From positions 1 to 48,381 of the forward strand of contig NZ_KV813657.1 in the NCBI RefSeq assembly GCF_001813675.1: a DNA stretch of 48,381 nt, read 5' to 3'. Source of the DNA: Streptococcus sp. HMSC078D09. GTDB taxonomy: Bacteria; Bacillota; Bacilli; Lactobacillales; Streptococcaceae. The notes beneath the pieces are model-generated. The model did no database searches. It had not been told where the DNA came from and saw only the letters and a program-made list of their open reading frames with translations. Positions 1-7,355 of this stretch are shown in pieces; position 1 is the first letter of the stretch; each line of letters begins with the position of its first letter. Made by a program: the position numbers and the translations under genes.

Positions 1-1
1 T

Positions 2-75
2 TCCGCCATAGCTCAGTTGGTAGTAGCGCATGACTGTTAATCATGATGTCGTAGGTTCGAGTCCTACTGGCGGAG
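2..75 (+). tRNA. tRNA-Asn (anticodon GTT)
   Basis: The 74-base cloverleaf has a perfect 7-bp acceptor stem (bases 2-8 with 68-74), a D-arm with AGCTCAGTTGG, an anticodon loop reading CTGTTAA (anticodon GTT, asparagine) and a T-arm with GGTTCGAGTCC. The CCA end is not encoded. It sits at the left edge of the window, so it may be the last gene of a tRNA or rRNA-tRNA cluster outside the window. A hairpin with a T-run follows within 12 bases. Confidence 0.95.
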
Positions 76-86
76 TATAAGAATTA

Positions 87-110
87 GATCAGCGGGCTGG
101 TCTTTTTTAT
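87..110 (+). terminator. Rho-independent terminator after tRNA-Asn
   Basis: GATCAGC and GCTGGTC form a tight GC-containing hairpin followed by TTTTTT. It lies just after the tRNA and would end its transcript. It also overlaps the end of the IS30 remnant on the other strand. Confidence 0.75.
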
Positions 111-112
111 TT

Positions 113-220
113 TCATTTTGATCTGCCAAGTGATGTCACAATATCTGAAACTTTTAGGTTTTCTTGATAGTATGCCTCTATCATTACAAGCTCGTTTGTG
201 GTAAGATGAGTATGGGTCAT
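113..220 (-). pseudogene. IS30-family transposase, N-terminal remnant
   Basis: Read on the minus strand from the ATG at 220-218, a 35-codon frame gives a protein starting MTHTHLTTNELVMIEAYYQE and continues to a TGA at 113-115. This opening resembles the N-terminus of streptococcal IS30-family transposases, recognised from memory and not by a search. It stops before the rest of the helix-turn-helix and has no DDE catalytic domain. The putative ribosome site GAAAGGAAC is still present upstream. An 11-bp inverted repeat (219-229 and 263-273) surrounds this promoter-like region. It is most likely the leftover 5' end of a deleted insertion sequence. A longer open frame at 84-269 in another register has no family features. 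Confidence 0.65.
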
Positions 221-315
221 TTATGTTAGTTCCTTTCAGACAAATGTGGTGTTTATCTGAGCCTAACATAAATAGCTTTTTTGGTCTTGCTTAATTTTAC
301 AAATTGGGAATATAA

Positions 316-345
316 AAGCTCCGTTTTTATAACGGAGCTTTTATA
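316..345 (-). terminator. Bidirectional terminator at the end of aspartokinase
   Basis: AAAAGCTCCG and CGGAGCTTTT form a 10-bp hairpin flanked by A and T runs, so it can end transcripts on either strand. It lies just past the aspartokinase stop codon on the minus strand. Confidence 0.8.
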
Positions 346-348
346 CTT

Positions 349-1704
349 TTAGTTATTTGGGAAAAATGCATTATATAAGGCTTTAATGGCTTTTTCTTCT
401 TGATCTTTACTTACAACGAACATAATAGAAACCTCACTAGATCCTTGTGAGATCATTTGAATATTAATTTCATTTTCTGACAGTGCCTTAGCTGCAGTTG
501 CGGTAACCCCTACTTGGCTCTTCATTTTTTCACCAACAATCATAATGATTGAAAGATCATGTTCAATTTCAGCTGTGTCAACTTCGAGTTTTTGTGTTAA
601 TTGTTTCAGAATTTCTTGTTCTTTGATCGGAGTCAGTTCACGTGAACGCAAAATGATAGACAAGTCATCGATTCCAGTTGGCATATGTTCCCAACTAATA
701 TTGAGATCTTCTAAAATTTGAAGGACTTTTCGACCAAAACCGACTTCTCGGTTCATGAGGTATTTGGTAGTGTTGATACTAACGAATCCTGAATCACCTG
801 CAATCCCTACAACAGTCACATGATCATTTGAATGTTCCAAAACAATTCGGGTTCCTGGATGGTCTGGATTATTTGTATTTTTAATGACTAATGGAATTTT
901 ACCTCTGTATGCTGGAACGAGTGCTTCATCATGTAAGACTGAAAAACCTGCATAGGCTAATTCACGCATTTCCTTGTAAGTTAATTCAGGAATTGAATGT
1001 GGGTGTTTAATAATACCTGGATGTGCTGCAAAGATACCATTTACATCTGTATAGTTTTCGTATAAGTCTGCTTTTACGCCAGCTGCAATGATAGATCCTG
1101 TAATGTCAGATCCACCACGAGAAAATGTACAAATGTCCCCATCTTGGGTAACACCAAAAAAACCTGGAATGACAATTACTTCACTTGCATCTTTTAGTTC
1201 TTCAATTTTATCGTAACTAGAAGGTAAAATACGAGCGTTGGAAGGTTCTGCGGTGACTGTAATTCCTGCTTCTTTTGGATGGATATATTTTGCTTCTAAT
1301 CCATTTTGATTAAAATAGGCAGCTATGAGTTTAGCGTTGTTGTTTTCACCGGCTGCCAAAAATGCATCGTATGTAAATGGATTTCCTTTTTTAGGCAAAT
1401 TTGTCAGATCATAGATATCTTCAGCAATTTCTTGAATGATAGAATCTTTGAGACCCAATTCTTCTGTAATGGCACGATAACGCTCAATAATCCACTGTTG
1501 TGTTTGCGTAACATCTTTATCTGAAGTGAATTCTTTATAATAACGGATCAGTGCATCTGTTACTTTTGTATCTTCTGCATTTCGCTTACCAGGAGCTGAT
1601 ACAACTACAAATCTTCTTTCTGGATCATCTTTAATGATATTAAGTACTTTTTTTAATTGTGGAGCTGATGCTAGAGAACTTCCACCGAATTTAGTTACTT
1701 TCAT
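349..1704 (-). CDS. lysC: Aspartate kinase
   Basis: This 451-residue protein is a cytoplasmic aspartokinase. It phosphorylates aspartate with ATP, the first step to lysine, threonine, methionine and cell-wall precursors. The N-terminus MKVTKFGGSSLA is the kinase nucleotide motif KFGG(T/S)S. FSRGGSDITG near residue 195 is the substrate-binding loop. Two ACT-type regulatory domains follow (VTVVGIAGDSGF and IIMIVGEKM to the end), which suggests feedback control by an amino acid. The ribosome site AAGGAG precedes the ATG. The gene has its own promoter and is divergent from fabM. No lysine riboswitch is seen in the short leader. Which isozyme it is cannot be settled here; the symbol follows streptococcal practice. 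Confidence 0.93.
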   Translation of the reverse strand: MKVTKFGGSSLASAPQLKKVLNIIKDDPERRFVVVSAPGKRNAEDTKVTDALIRYYKEFTSDKDVTQTQQWIIERYRAITEELGLKDSIIQEIAEDIYDLTNLPKKGNPFTYDAFLAAGENNNAKLIAAYFNQNGLEAKYIHPKEAGITVTAEPSNARILPSSYDKIEELKDASEVIVIPGFFGVTQDGDICTFSRGGSDITGSIIAAGVKADLYENYTDVNGIFAAHPGIIKHPHSIPELTYKEMRELAYAGFSVLHDEALVPAYRGKIPLVIKNTNNPDHPGTRIVLEHSNDHVTVVGIAGDSGFVSINTTKYLMNREVGFGRKVLQILEDLNISWEHMPTGIDDLSIILRSRELTPIKEQEILKQLTQKLEVDTAEIEHDLSIIMIVGEKMKSQVGVTATAAKALSENEINIQMISQGSSEVSIMFVVSKDQEEKAIKALYNAFFPNN

Positions 1705-1732
1705 ATTTTCTCCTTAATAGTTTCATTAGTAC

Positions 1733-1761
1733 ATTATACCAAACTTCAGTTGTTGATACAA
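1733..1761 (-). promoter_or_regulatory. Promoter of aspartokinase gene
   Basis: On the minus strand TTGTAT (1761-1756), a 17-base spacer and TATAAT (1738-1733) with an upstream TGG extension make a good vegetative promoter. The leader is short and holds only the ribosome site. Confidence 0.75.
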
Positions 1762-1857
1762 TGTATTTATAAATAGGGCATAGAATAGGTGGATCTTATG
1801 AGGCTAGAAATTGTCATAATTCAAATTTTACAATTTTGTTACATCTTATAGATATAT

Positions 1858-1886
1858 TTTACTATTCTTATTTTTTATGGTATGAT
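1858..1886 (+). promoter_or_regulatory. Promoter of fabM
   Basis: TTTACT (1858-1863), a 17-base spacer and TATGAT (1881-1886) with a TGG extended -10 lie 62 bases before the fabM ATG. A FabT-like operator (1902-1916) sits just downstream of the predicted start of transcription. Confidence 0.6.
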
Positions 1887-1901
1887 ATGTTATACTTAAA
1901 A

Positions 1902-1916
1902 AGTTTTAATATCAAA
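1902..1916 (+). promoter_or_regulatory. Candidate FabT operator before fabM
   Basis: AGTTTTAATATCAAA differs from the pneumococcal FabT palindrome as I remember it (AGTTTGATTATCAAA) at two bases and keeps the TATCAAA half. Its place about 15 bases past the -10 would allow repression. FabT control of fabM here is inference. Confidence 0.45.
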
Positions 1917-1947
1917 ATATTTTATATTTAAACAAAAGGAGTCTGTG

Positions 1948-2736
1948 ATGTTTGAAACAATTTTGTATTCTGTCGAAAACGATCTCGCGTCAATTTCTTT
2001 AAATCGTCCTGAAGTTTCCAATGGTTTTAACATTCCAATGTGTCAGGAAATTTTAGCTGCCTTGGAAGATGCAGAAAAAAATGAGGAAGTAAAATTCATT
2101 ATTCTATCAGCAGAAGGGAAAATCTTTTCAGTTGGTGGAGATTTGAGTGAAATGAAACGCGCAGTCGATGCAGATGACATCGAGTCTCTTGTTTTAATTG
2201 CTGAATTAGTTAATACTATTTCTAAGAAGATTAAGCAATTACCTAAGCCGGTTATTATGGTAGCTGATGGAGCGGTCGCAGGAGCGGCGGCCAACATAGC
2301 AGTAGCTGTTGATTTTTGTATTATTAGTGATCGTACTAAATTTATTCAAGCCTTTGTTGGGGTTGGTTTAGCACCAGATGCGGGTGGGTTATTCTTATTA
2401 GGAAAAGCTATTGGCATGTCTCGGGCTACTCATTTAGTAATGACGGGTGAAGCTTTGACTGCTGAAAAGGCATTTGATTATGGCCTAGCTTATCGTCTTT
2501 GTGAATCTGAAAGACTCGATAAAACAGTTGAGCAATTGCTTAAAAAATTAAGAAGAGGATCTTCAAATTCTTATGCTGCCATGAAAGAAATGGTTTGGGA
2601 AGCATTCTTGAAAGAATGGGACCAATATGCGGGTCTTGAATTGGATTTGCAAAAGAAACTAGCATTTACAGAAGATTTCAAGGAAGGGGTTATTGCCTAC
2701 TCTGAGAAACGTCGGCCACAATTTAAAGGAAAATAA
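1948..2736 (+). CDS. fabM: Trans-2, cis-3-decenoyl-ACP isomerase (crotonase family)
   Basis: FabM isomerises trans-2-decenoyl-ACP to cis-3-decenoyl-ACP, which gives the cell its unsaturated fatty acids in species without FabA. The 262-residue protein has the crotonase fold. The oxyanion-hole regions are [16 protein letters not shown] (about residues 52-67) and [17 protein letters not shown] (about 106-122). I prefer the ATG at 1948 over the GTG at 1945, because the site AAAGGAG at 1935-1941 is then 6 bases away. It is the first gene of the fatty acid cluster and directly precedes fabT, the order known in pneumococcus. Crotonases act on many substrates; the position decides the call. Confidence 0.92.
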   Translation: MFETILYSVENDLASISLNRPEVSNGFNIPMCQEILAALEDAEKNEEVKFIILSAEGKIFSVGGDLSEMKRAVDADDIESLVLIAELVNTISKKIKQLPKPVIMVADGAVAGAAANIAVAVDFCIISDRTKFIQAFVGVGLAPDAGGLFLLGKAIGMSRATHLVMTGEALTAEKAFDYGLAYRLCESERLDKTVEQLLKKLRRGSSNSYAAMKEMVWEAFLKEWDQYAGLELDLQKKLAFTEDFKEGVIAYSEKRRPQFKGK

Positions 2737-2770
2737 ATTTGTAATTTTTCTATGTTTTGTGAAAAAATAC

Positions 2771-2799
2771 TTGCAAATTATTTTCATTTTTGATAAAAT
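2771..2799 (+). promoter_or_regulatory. Promoter of fabT
   Basis: TTGCAA (2771-2776), a 17-base spacer and TAAAAT (2794-2799) with a TGA extended -10 lie 33 bases before the fabT TTG start. The FabT-like palindrome begins within the -10 and covers the likely start of transcription. Confidence 0.75.
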
Positions 2800-2813
2800 T
2801 TGACTATCAAAGT
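2797..2813 (+). promoter_or_regulatory. FabT operator (autoregulation)
   Basis: AATTTGACTATCAAAGT is a near-perfect palindrome around TTTGA and TATCAAA, one base off the core TTTGATTATCAAA of pneumococcal FabT sites. It overlaps the 3' edge of the -10 hexamer and the transcription start. Bound FabT would block its own promoter, as is known for this family. Confidence 0.75.
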
Positions 2814-2832
2814 AAAATTAGGAGGTGGAGTT

Positions 2833-3267
2833 TTGAATTACCAATTAGTTAACGACTATTTAACATCCATCTTTAATAATGTTTTGGTTATTGAGGAGTC
2901 GAGCCTAAGAGCAAGTCGATTCAAAGATGTTTCTATTAAAGAAATGCATACGATCGATGTGATTGGTTCGACACCGAATGCAACCCCGAGTGATATTTCA
3001 CGGGAGTTGATGGTGACTTTGGGGACTGTCACGACAAGTTTGAATAATCTTGAGCGCAAAGGGTATATCGAAAGAAGAAGATCGGAAGTTGATCGCCGGG
3101 TTGTACACTTGAGTTTAACAAAGAACGGTCGTCTACTTTATCGTCTTCATCAGCAATTCCATAAACGGATGGTCAACCAGATTATTGGAGATATGAGTCC
3201 CGAAGAGAAGAAAGTGATGCAAAAAGGATTGCAAAATCTGTATCGTTTCTTGGAGGAAATTAAATAA
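2833..3267 (+). CDS. fabT: MarR-family repressor of fatty acid synthesis
   Basis: FabT is a winged-helix repressor that binds the fab promoters, with long-chain acyl-ACP as corepressor. The product is 144 residues. The DNA-binding region has the helix-turn-helix stretch [20 protein letters not shown] (about residues 56-75), followed by the wing [16 protein letters not shown]. The start is a TTG at 2833 preceded by GGAGGTGGAG. An ATG at 2800 would lie inside the promoter and operator, so it is rejected. The stop overlaps the fabH start by one base (TAATG), so the two genes are translationally coupled. Confidence 0.93.
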   Translation: MNYQLVNDYLTSIFNNVLVIEESSLRASRFKDVSIKEMHTIDVIGSTPNATPSDISRELMVTLGTVTTSLNNLERKGYIERRRSEVDRRVVHLSLTKNGRLLYRLHQQFHKRMVNQIIGDMSPEEKKVMQKGLQNLYRFLEEIK

Positions 3268-4241
3268 TGGTCTTTGCTAAAATTAGTCAAGTTGCTCATT
3301 ATGCACCTGACCAAGTCGTATCAAATGATGATTTGGCTGAGATCATGGATACAAGTGATGAATGGATCAGTAGTCGGACAGGTATCCTTCGGCGTCACAT
3401 TTCAAAAGATGAGACGACAAGTGATCTAGCAACAATTGTTGCACAAAGATTATTAGCAAAAGCAAACTTAGATGCTGAGGAAATTGATTTCATCGTTGTT
3501 GCTACGATTACTCCAGACAGCTTAATGCCATCAACTGCAGCCCGGGTACAAGCTAATATTGGAGCTTCTCGAGCTTTTGCCTTTGATCTGACTGCAGCAT
3601 GCAGTGGATTTGTATTTGCATTAGCCACTGCTGAAAAATACATTTCTTCAGGTATGTACCGGCGAGGAATTGTGATCGGTAGTGAGACGCTTTCAAAAGT
3701 ATTAGACTGGTCAGACCGTTCCACTTCAGTCCTTTTTGGAGATGGAGCTGGTGGTGTCTTGCTTGAAGCAAGCGATCAAAAATCGTTTTTTGCTGAGAAT
3801 CTTTTTACAGATGGTAGCCGAGGTGCTAGTCTTGAGTCTTGCTATTTGGGTCTGTCTTCCCCTTATTCAGAGGAAGTTTCCGATCGAAGATATCTGACAA
3901 TGGATGGACGGGCAGTTTTTGATTTTGCCATTCGTGATGTCACGAAAAGTATTCAAAAAATTATAGCAGACGCCTCTATAGAAGCAGAAGAGATTGACTA
4001 TTTTCTTTTACATCAGGCGAATGACCGAATGTTAGATAAGATGTCAAAAAAACTGGGTGTCTCTAGAGAGAAGATCCCAGCAAATATGATGGAATATGGG
4101 AACACTAGTGCTGCTAGTATCCCCATTCTATTATCGGAGTGTGTCGAGAATCATCGAATCAAGATGGATGGAAGTCAAAAAATTCTTCTTACAGGATTCG
4201 GTGGAGGTTTGACATGGGGCACACTTCTTGTTACAATCTAG
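3267..4241 (+). CDS. fabH: 3-oxoacyl-ACP synthase III
   Basis: FabH starts each fatty acid chain by condensing acetyl-CoA or another short acyl-CoA with malonyl-ACP. The protein has 324 residues, the normal length. The thiolase-fold triad is visible: Cys112 in DLTAACSGF, His249 in LLHQAND and Asn279 in [10 protein letters not shown]. The C-terminal glycine loop GFGGGLTWG is also present. The ATG overlaps the fabT stop. A small hairpin follows before acpP. Confidence 0.96.
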   Translation: MVFAKISQVAHYAPDQVVSNDDLAEIMDTSDEWISSRTGILRRHISKDETTSDLATIVAQRLLAKANLDAEEIDFIVVATITPDSLMPSTAARVQANIGASRAFAFDLTAACSGFVFALATAEKYISSGMYRRGIVIGSETLSKVLDWSDRSTSVLFGDGAGGVLLEASDQKSFFAENLFTDGSRGASLESCYLGLSSPYSEEVSDRRYLTMDGRAVFDFAIRDVTKSIQKIIADASIEAEEIDYFLLHQANDRMLDKMSKKLGVSREKIPANMMEYGNTSAASIPILLSECVENHRIKMDGSQKILLTGFGGGLTWGTLLVTI

Positions 4242-4247
4242 TTAAAC

Positions 4248-4261
4248 ATGTGGAAACACAT
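4248..4261 (+). other. Small hairpin between fabH and acpP
   Basis: ATGTG-GAAA-CACAT is a 5-bp stem with a GNRA-type tetraloop, followed by TTTTAAAAATTT. It is too weak to be a sure terminator. It could attenuate or protect the transcript just before the highly translated acpP. Confidence 0.35.
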
Positions 4262-4299
4262 TTTAAAAATTTATATATTATTTTTTAAGGAGGCCTGTC

Positions 4300-4524
4300 A
4301 TGGCAGTATTTGAAAAAGTACAAGAAATTATCGTTGAAGAACTTGGTAAAGAACCATCAGAAGTAACTCTTGAATCTACATTCGAAGATTTAGAAGCAGA
4401 TTCATTGGATTTGTTCCAAGTTATCTCTGAAATTGAAGATGCTTTTGACATCCAAATCGAAACTGAAGAAGGATTGTCTACAGTTGGTGACCTTGTCGCT
4501 TACGTAGAAGAAAAAACAAAATAA
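4300..4524 (+). CDS. acpP: Acyl carrier protein
   Basis: This 74-residue acidic protein carries growing acyl chains on a 4'-phosphopantetheine arm attached to Ser36, in the motif [10 protein letters not shown]. The length and the four-helix pattern fit an acyl carrier protein. It lies between fabH and fabK with a strong ribosome site (AAGGAGG) 7-8 bases before the ATG, which fits high expression. The sequence DSLDLF in place of the commoner DSLDTV is seen in streptococci. A GAAA-loop hairpin (about 4533-4556) and the FabT-like sites of fabK follow. Confidence 0.95.
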   Translation: MAVFEKVQEIIVEELGKEPSEVTLESTFEDLEADSLDLFQVISEIEDAFDIQIETEEGLSTVGDLVAYVEEKTK

Positions 4525-4560
4525 TGATAGATGAGAGTATCGAAAGATATTCTCTCTTGT

Positions 4561-4617
4561 TTAGGTAATAGTTTGAGGCTCAAAGAAACAATCTTTTAAA
4601 CTCAAACTATTACTTAA
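4561..4617 (+). promoter_or_regulatory. FabT-like operator region before fabK, large inverted repeat
   Basis: Bases 4561-4577 and 4601-4617 are inverted copies 17 bp long with a single difference that still pairs as G-U in RNA. The left arm contains AGTTTGAGGCTCAAA (4570-4584). This keeps both halves of the FabT palindrome but differs at the three central bases. The right arm, read in reverse, holds a more degenerate copy. FabT is known to control fabK separately from fabT in pneumococcus. The paired arms could also form a hairpin in the acpP-fabK RNA. No clear -35/-10 pair was found here. Confidence 0.55.
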
Positions 4618-4638
4618 GCGAAAAAAGAGGTAGGTATA

Positions 4639-5604
4639 ATGCAAACACGAATTACTGAACTATTGAATATTAAATATCCAATCTTCCAAGGTGGGATGGC
4701 ATGGGTCGCTGATGGTGACTTGGCTGGAGCAGTATCAAATGCCGGTGGTCTTGGAATCATTGGTGGCGGGAACGCTCCAAAAGAAGTTGTAAAGGCTAAC
4801 ATTGATAAAGTGAAGTCTATTACAGATAAACCTTTTGGTGTAAATATCATGCTCTTGTCCCCATTCGCGGATGACATTGTTGACCTGGTGATTGAAGAAG
4901 GTGTAAAAGTTGTTACAACTGGTGCTGGAAATCCTGGGAAATACATGGATCGTTTCCATGAAGCAGGGATCACTGTCATTCCTGTTGTTCCATCTGTTGC
5001 CCTTGCAAAACGGATGGAAAAATTGGGTGCCGATGCAGTGATTGCAGAAGGAATGGAAGCTGGAGGTCACATTGGTAAATTGACGACTATGACCTTGGTT
5101 CGTCAAGTGGTTGAAGCTGTTTCTATTCCAGTAATTGGTGCTGGAGGTGTCGCTGATGGTGCCGGTGCTGCAGCTGTCTTTATGTTAGGTGCCGAAGCTG
5201 TTCAGGTGGGAACTCGTTTCGTGGTTGCTAAAGAATCTAATGCTCACCAAAACTTTAAGAATAAAATCTTGAAAGCGAAAGATATTGATACGGTAGTTTC
5301 AGCATCAGTTGTTGGACACCCTGTTCGTGCGATCAAGAATAAATTGGCTTCTGCCTATAACCAAGCTGAAAAAGATTTCTTGGCAGGTAAGAAGACTCAA
5401 GAAGAAATTGAAGAATTAGGAGCAGGTGCCCTTCGCAATGCCGTTGTTGATGGAGATGTTGACAATGGATCTGTAATGGCAGGTCAAATTGCTGGACTTG
5501 TCAGCAAGGAAGAAACTTGTGCTGAAATTCTAGAAGATATCTATTATGGTGCAGCCAAGGTGATTCAAAGAGAGGCTGCTCGTTGGGCAGATGTAAACGT
5601 CTAA
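4639..5604 (+). CDS. fabK: Enoyl-ACP reductase II (FMN-dependent)
   Basis: FabK reduces enoyl-ACP with NAD(P)H through a bound FMN. It replaces FabI in streptococci and makes them resistant to triclosan. The 321-residue protein has the 2-nitropropane-dioxygenase-type TIM barrel. PIFQGGMAWVADGDLAGAVS is at the N-terminus, the glycine-rich GGLGIIGGGNAP follows, EAGGHIG lies near residue 140, and the phosphate-binding IPVIGAGGVADG near residue 165. The ribosome site AGAGGTAGG precedes the ATG. Confidence 0.96.
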   Translation: MQTRITELLNIKYPIFQGGMAWVADGDLAGAVSNAGGLGIIGGGNAPKEVVKANIDKVKSITDKPFGVNIMLLSPFADDIVDLVIEEGVKVVTTGAGNPGKYMDRFHEAGITVIPVVPSVALAKRMEKLGADAVIAEGMEAGGHIGKLTTMTLVRQVVEAVSIPVIGAGGVADGAGAAAVFMLGAEAVQVGTRFVVAKESNAHQNFKNKILKAKDIDTVVSASVVGHPVRAIKNKLASAYNQAEKDFLAGKKTQEEIEELGAGALRNAVVDGDVDNGSVMAGQIAGLVSKEETCAEILEDIYYGAAKVIQREAARWADVNV

Positions 5605-5626
5605 AAACGTCGAAAGGATTAGGATA

Positions 5627-6547
5627 GTGACAAAACGTGCGTTCTTATTTGCTGGTCAAGGGGCTCAGAAATTGGGCATGGCGAGCGATTTGTATGCGGC
5701 TTATCCCGTTGTTAAAGAGACATTTGATACGGCTAGTCGTATTCTAGGTTATGATTTGCGTGAATTGATTGATTCTAACGAAGAAAAACTGAATCAGACA
5801 CGCTATACTCAACCAGCTATTTTGACAACGTCAGTAGCCATTTATCGTCTCTTAGCAGAAAATGGTATCACTCCTGATATTGTTGCCGGCCTCTCTTTGG
5901 GGGAATATTCTGCCTTAGTTGCGGCTGGAGCTCTTTCGTTTGAAGATGCAGTAGCTTTGGTTGCGAAACGTGGTGAATTCATGGAAACAGCAGCTCCTGC
6001 TGGAAGTGGTAAAATGGTTGCTGTTATGAATACAGATCCAAGTTTGATCGAAGAGATTTGTCAACAAGCATCCGAAAAGGGTGTAGTAACACCAGCTAAC
6101 TACAATACGCCAGCACAAATTGTGATTGGTGGTGAGGTTGCGGCTGTGGACTATGCTGTGGAACTATTGCAGGAAGCAGGTGCCAAACGCTTGATCCCTT
6201 TGAATGTGTCAGGTCCATTCCACACAGCCTTACTGGAATCTGCTAGTCAAAAATTGGCGGCTGAACTAGAAACAGTATCATTTAATGATTTTGATCTTCC
6301 TTTAGTTGGGAATACAGAAGCTACTATCATGAAGTCAGAAGATGTGAATGCACTTTTGGCCCGTCAAGTAAAAGAACCGGTTCGTTTCTATGATTCAATT
6401 GCTACGATTCAAGACTTTGGTGTAGATGAGGTCATCGAGATCGGACCTGGAAAAGTCTTGTCAGGATTCTTGAAGAAAATTGATAAAACTCTTCCAACTC
6501 ATAACGTCGAAGATCAGGCTAGTCTAGATGCACTTCTGAATGCTTAA
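5627..6547 (+). CDS. fabD: Malonyl-CoA:ACP transacylase
   Basis: FabD moves the malonyl group from CoA to the acyl carrier protein. The 306-residue protein begins with the GTG at 5627, preceded by GAAAGGATTAGG. The nucleophile is Ser90 in GLSLGEYSAL, and the partner is His199 in SGPFHTALL. The N-terminal FAGQGAQKLGM loop is typical of the family. It lies 22 bases after fabK and 12 before fabG, so it is part of the same operon. Confidence 0.96.
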   Translation: MTKRAFLFAGQGAQKLGMASDLYAAYPVVKETFDTASRILGYDLRELIDSNEEKLNQTRYTQPAILTTSVAIYRLLAENGITPDIVAGLSLGEYSALVAAGALSFEDAVALVAKRGEFMETAAPAGSGKMVAVMNTDPSLIEEICQQASEKGVVTPANYNTPAQIVIGGEVAAVDYAVELLQEAGAKRLIPLNVSGPFHTALLESASQKLAAELETVSFNDFDLPLVGNTEATIMKSEDVNALLARQVKEPVRFYDSIATIQDFGVDEVIEIGPGKVLSGFLKKIDKTLPTHNVEDQASLDALLNA

Positions 6548-6559
6548 AACGAGGTAAAA

Positions 6560-7294
6560 ATGGAACTTAAAAATAAAAATGTTTTTGTAACAGGTTCAAC
6601 ACGCGGAATTGGATTGGCTGTGGCTCATAAATTTGCGAGTCTCGGTGCCAATGTTGTCCTAAATGGACGTTCTGAAATTTCTGAGGACTTGCTTGCACAG
6701 TTTGCTGACTATGGTGTGACTGTTGTTGGTATTTCTGGGGATATTTCTAATGGCGAAGATGCGCAACGTATGGTGGCTGAGGCAATTGAAAAGCTTGGAA
6801 GTGTTGATGTTTTGGTCAATAACGCTGGGATCACAAACGACAAGTTGATGTTGAAAATGACTGAAGAAGATTTTGAACGGGTCTTGAAAATCAACTTGAC
6901 CGGTGCCTTTAATATGACACAAGCTGTCTTGAAACCTATGTCTAAAGCTCGTCAAGGGGCCATTATCAACATGTCCTCTGTTGTTGGTCTAATGGGGAAT
7001 ATCGGTCAAGCTAACTATGCGGCTTCAAAAGCTGGTTTGATTGGTTTCACTAAATCAGTAGCGCGTGAAGTTGCGGCTCGTGGCGTTCGTGTGAATGCCA
7101 TTGCACCTGGTTTCATTGAATCGGATATGACTGACGCTATTCCAGAGAAAATGAAAGATGCCATGCTAGCTCAAGTGCCAATGAAACGAATTGGTCAAGC
7201 TGAAGAAGTGGCAGAAGTTGCGGCTTTCTTGGCAGGTCAAGAATATTTAACTGGTCAAACAATTGCCATTGATGGCGGCATGACTATGCAATAA
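6560..7294 (+). CDS. fabG: 3-oxoacyl-ACP reductase
   Basis: FabG uses NADPH to reduce 3-oxoacyl-ACP. The 244-residue short-chain dehydrogenase has the nucleotide loop TGSTRGIG near residue 11 and NNAG near residue 88. The catalytic Ser140, Tyr153 and Lys157 are in MSSVVG and YAASKAG. The end AIDGGMTMQ matches FabG proteins closely. The operon position supports FabG over other SDR enzymes. Confidence 0.96.
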   Translation: MELKNKNVFVTGSTRGIGLAVAHKFASLGANVVLNGRSEISEDLLAQFADYGVTVVGISGDISNGEDAQRMVAEAIEKLGSVDVLVNNAGITNDKLMLKMTEEDFERVLKINLTGAFNMTQAVLKPMSKARQGAIINMSSVVGLMGNIGQANYAASKAGLIGFTKSVAREVAARGVRVNAIAPGFIESDMTDAIPEKMKDAMLAQVPMKRIGQAEEVAEVAAFLAGQEYLTGQTIAIDGGMTMQ

Positions 7295-7355
7295 TGAATG
7301 CTCACTGATCGAAAATCACTTACTTAAATATCCATCCGACAAAAGGAGAATATAT

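Noticed and set aside
84..269. 61-residue open frame on the minus strand next to the tRNA
   Set aside because: It overlaps the recognised transposase remnant in another register, has no family resemblance and runs through the terminator.
1705..1800. Possible lysine riboswitch before aspartokinase
   Set aside because: The leader between promoter and ATG is only about 25 bases, too short for an L-box.
4628..4639. TATAAT next to the fabK start codon as a -10 box
   Set aside because: It overlaps the ATG itself, would start transcription inside the gene, and has no -35 partner at the right distance.
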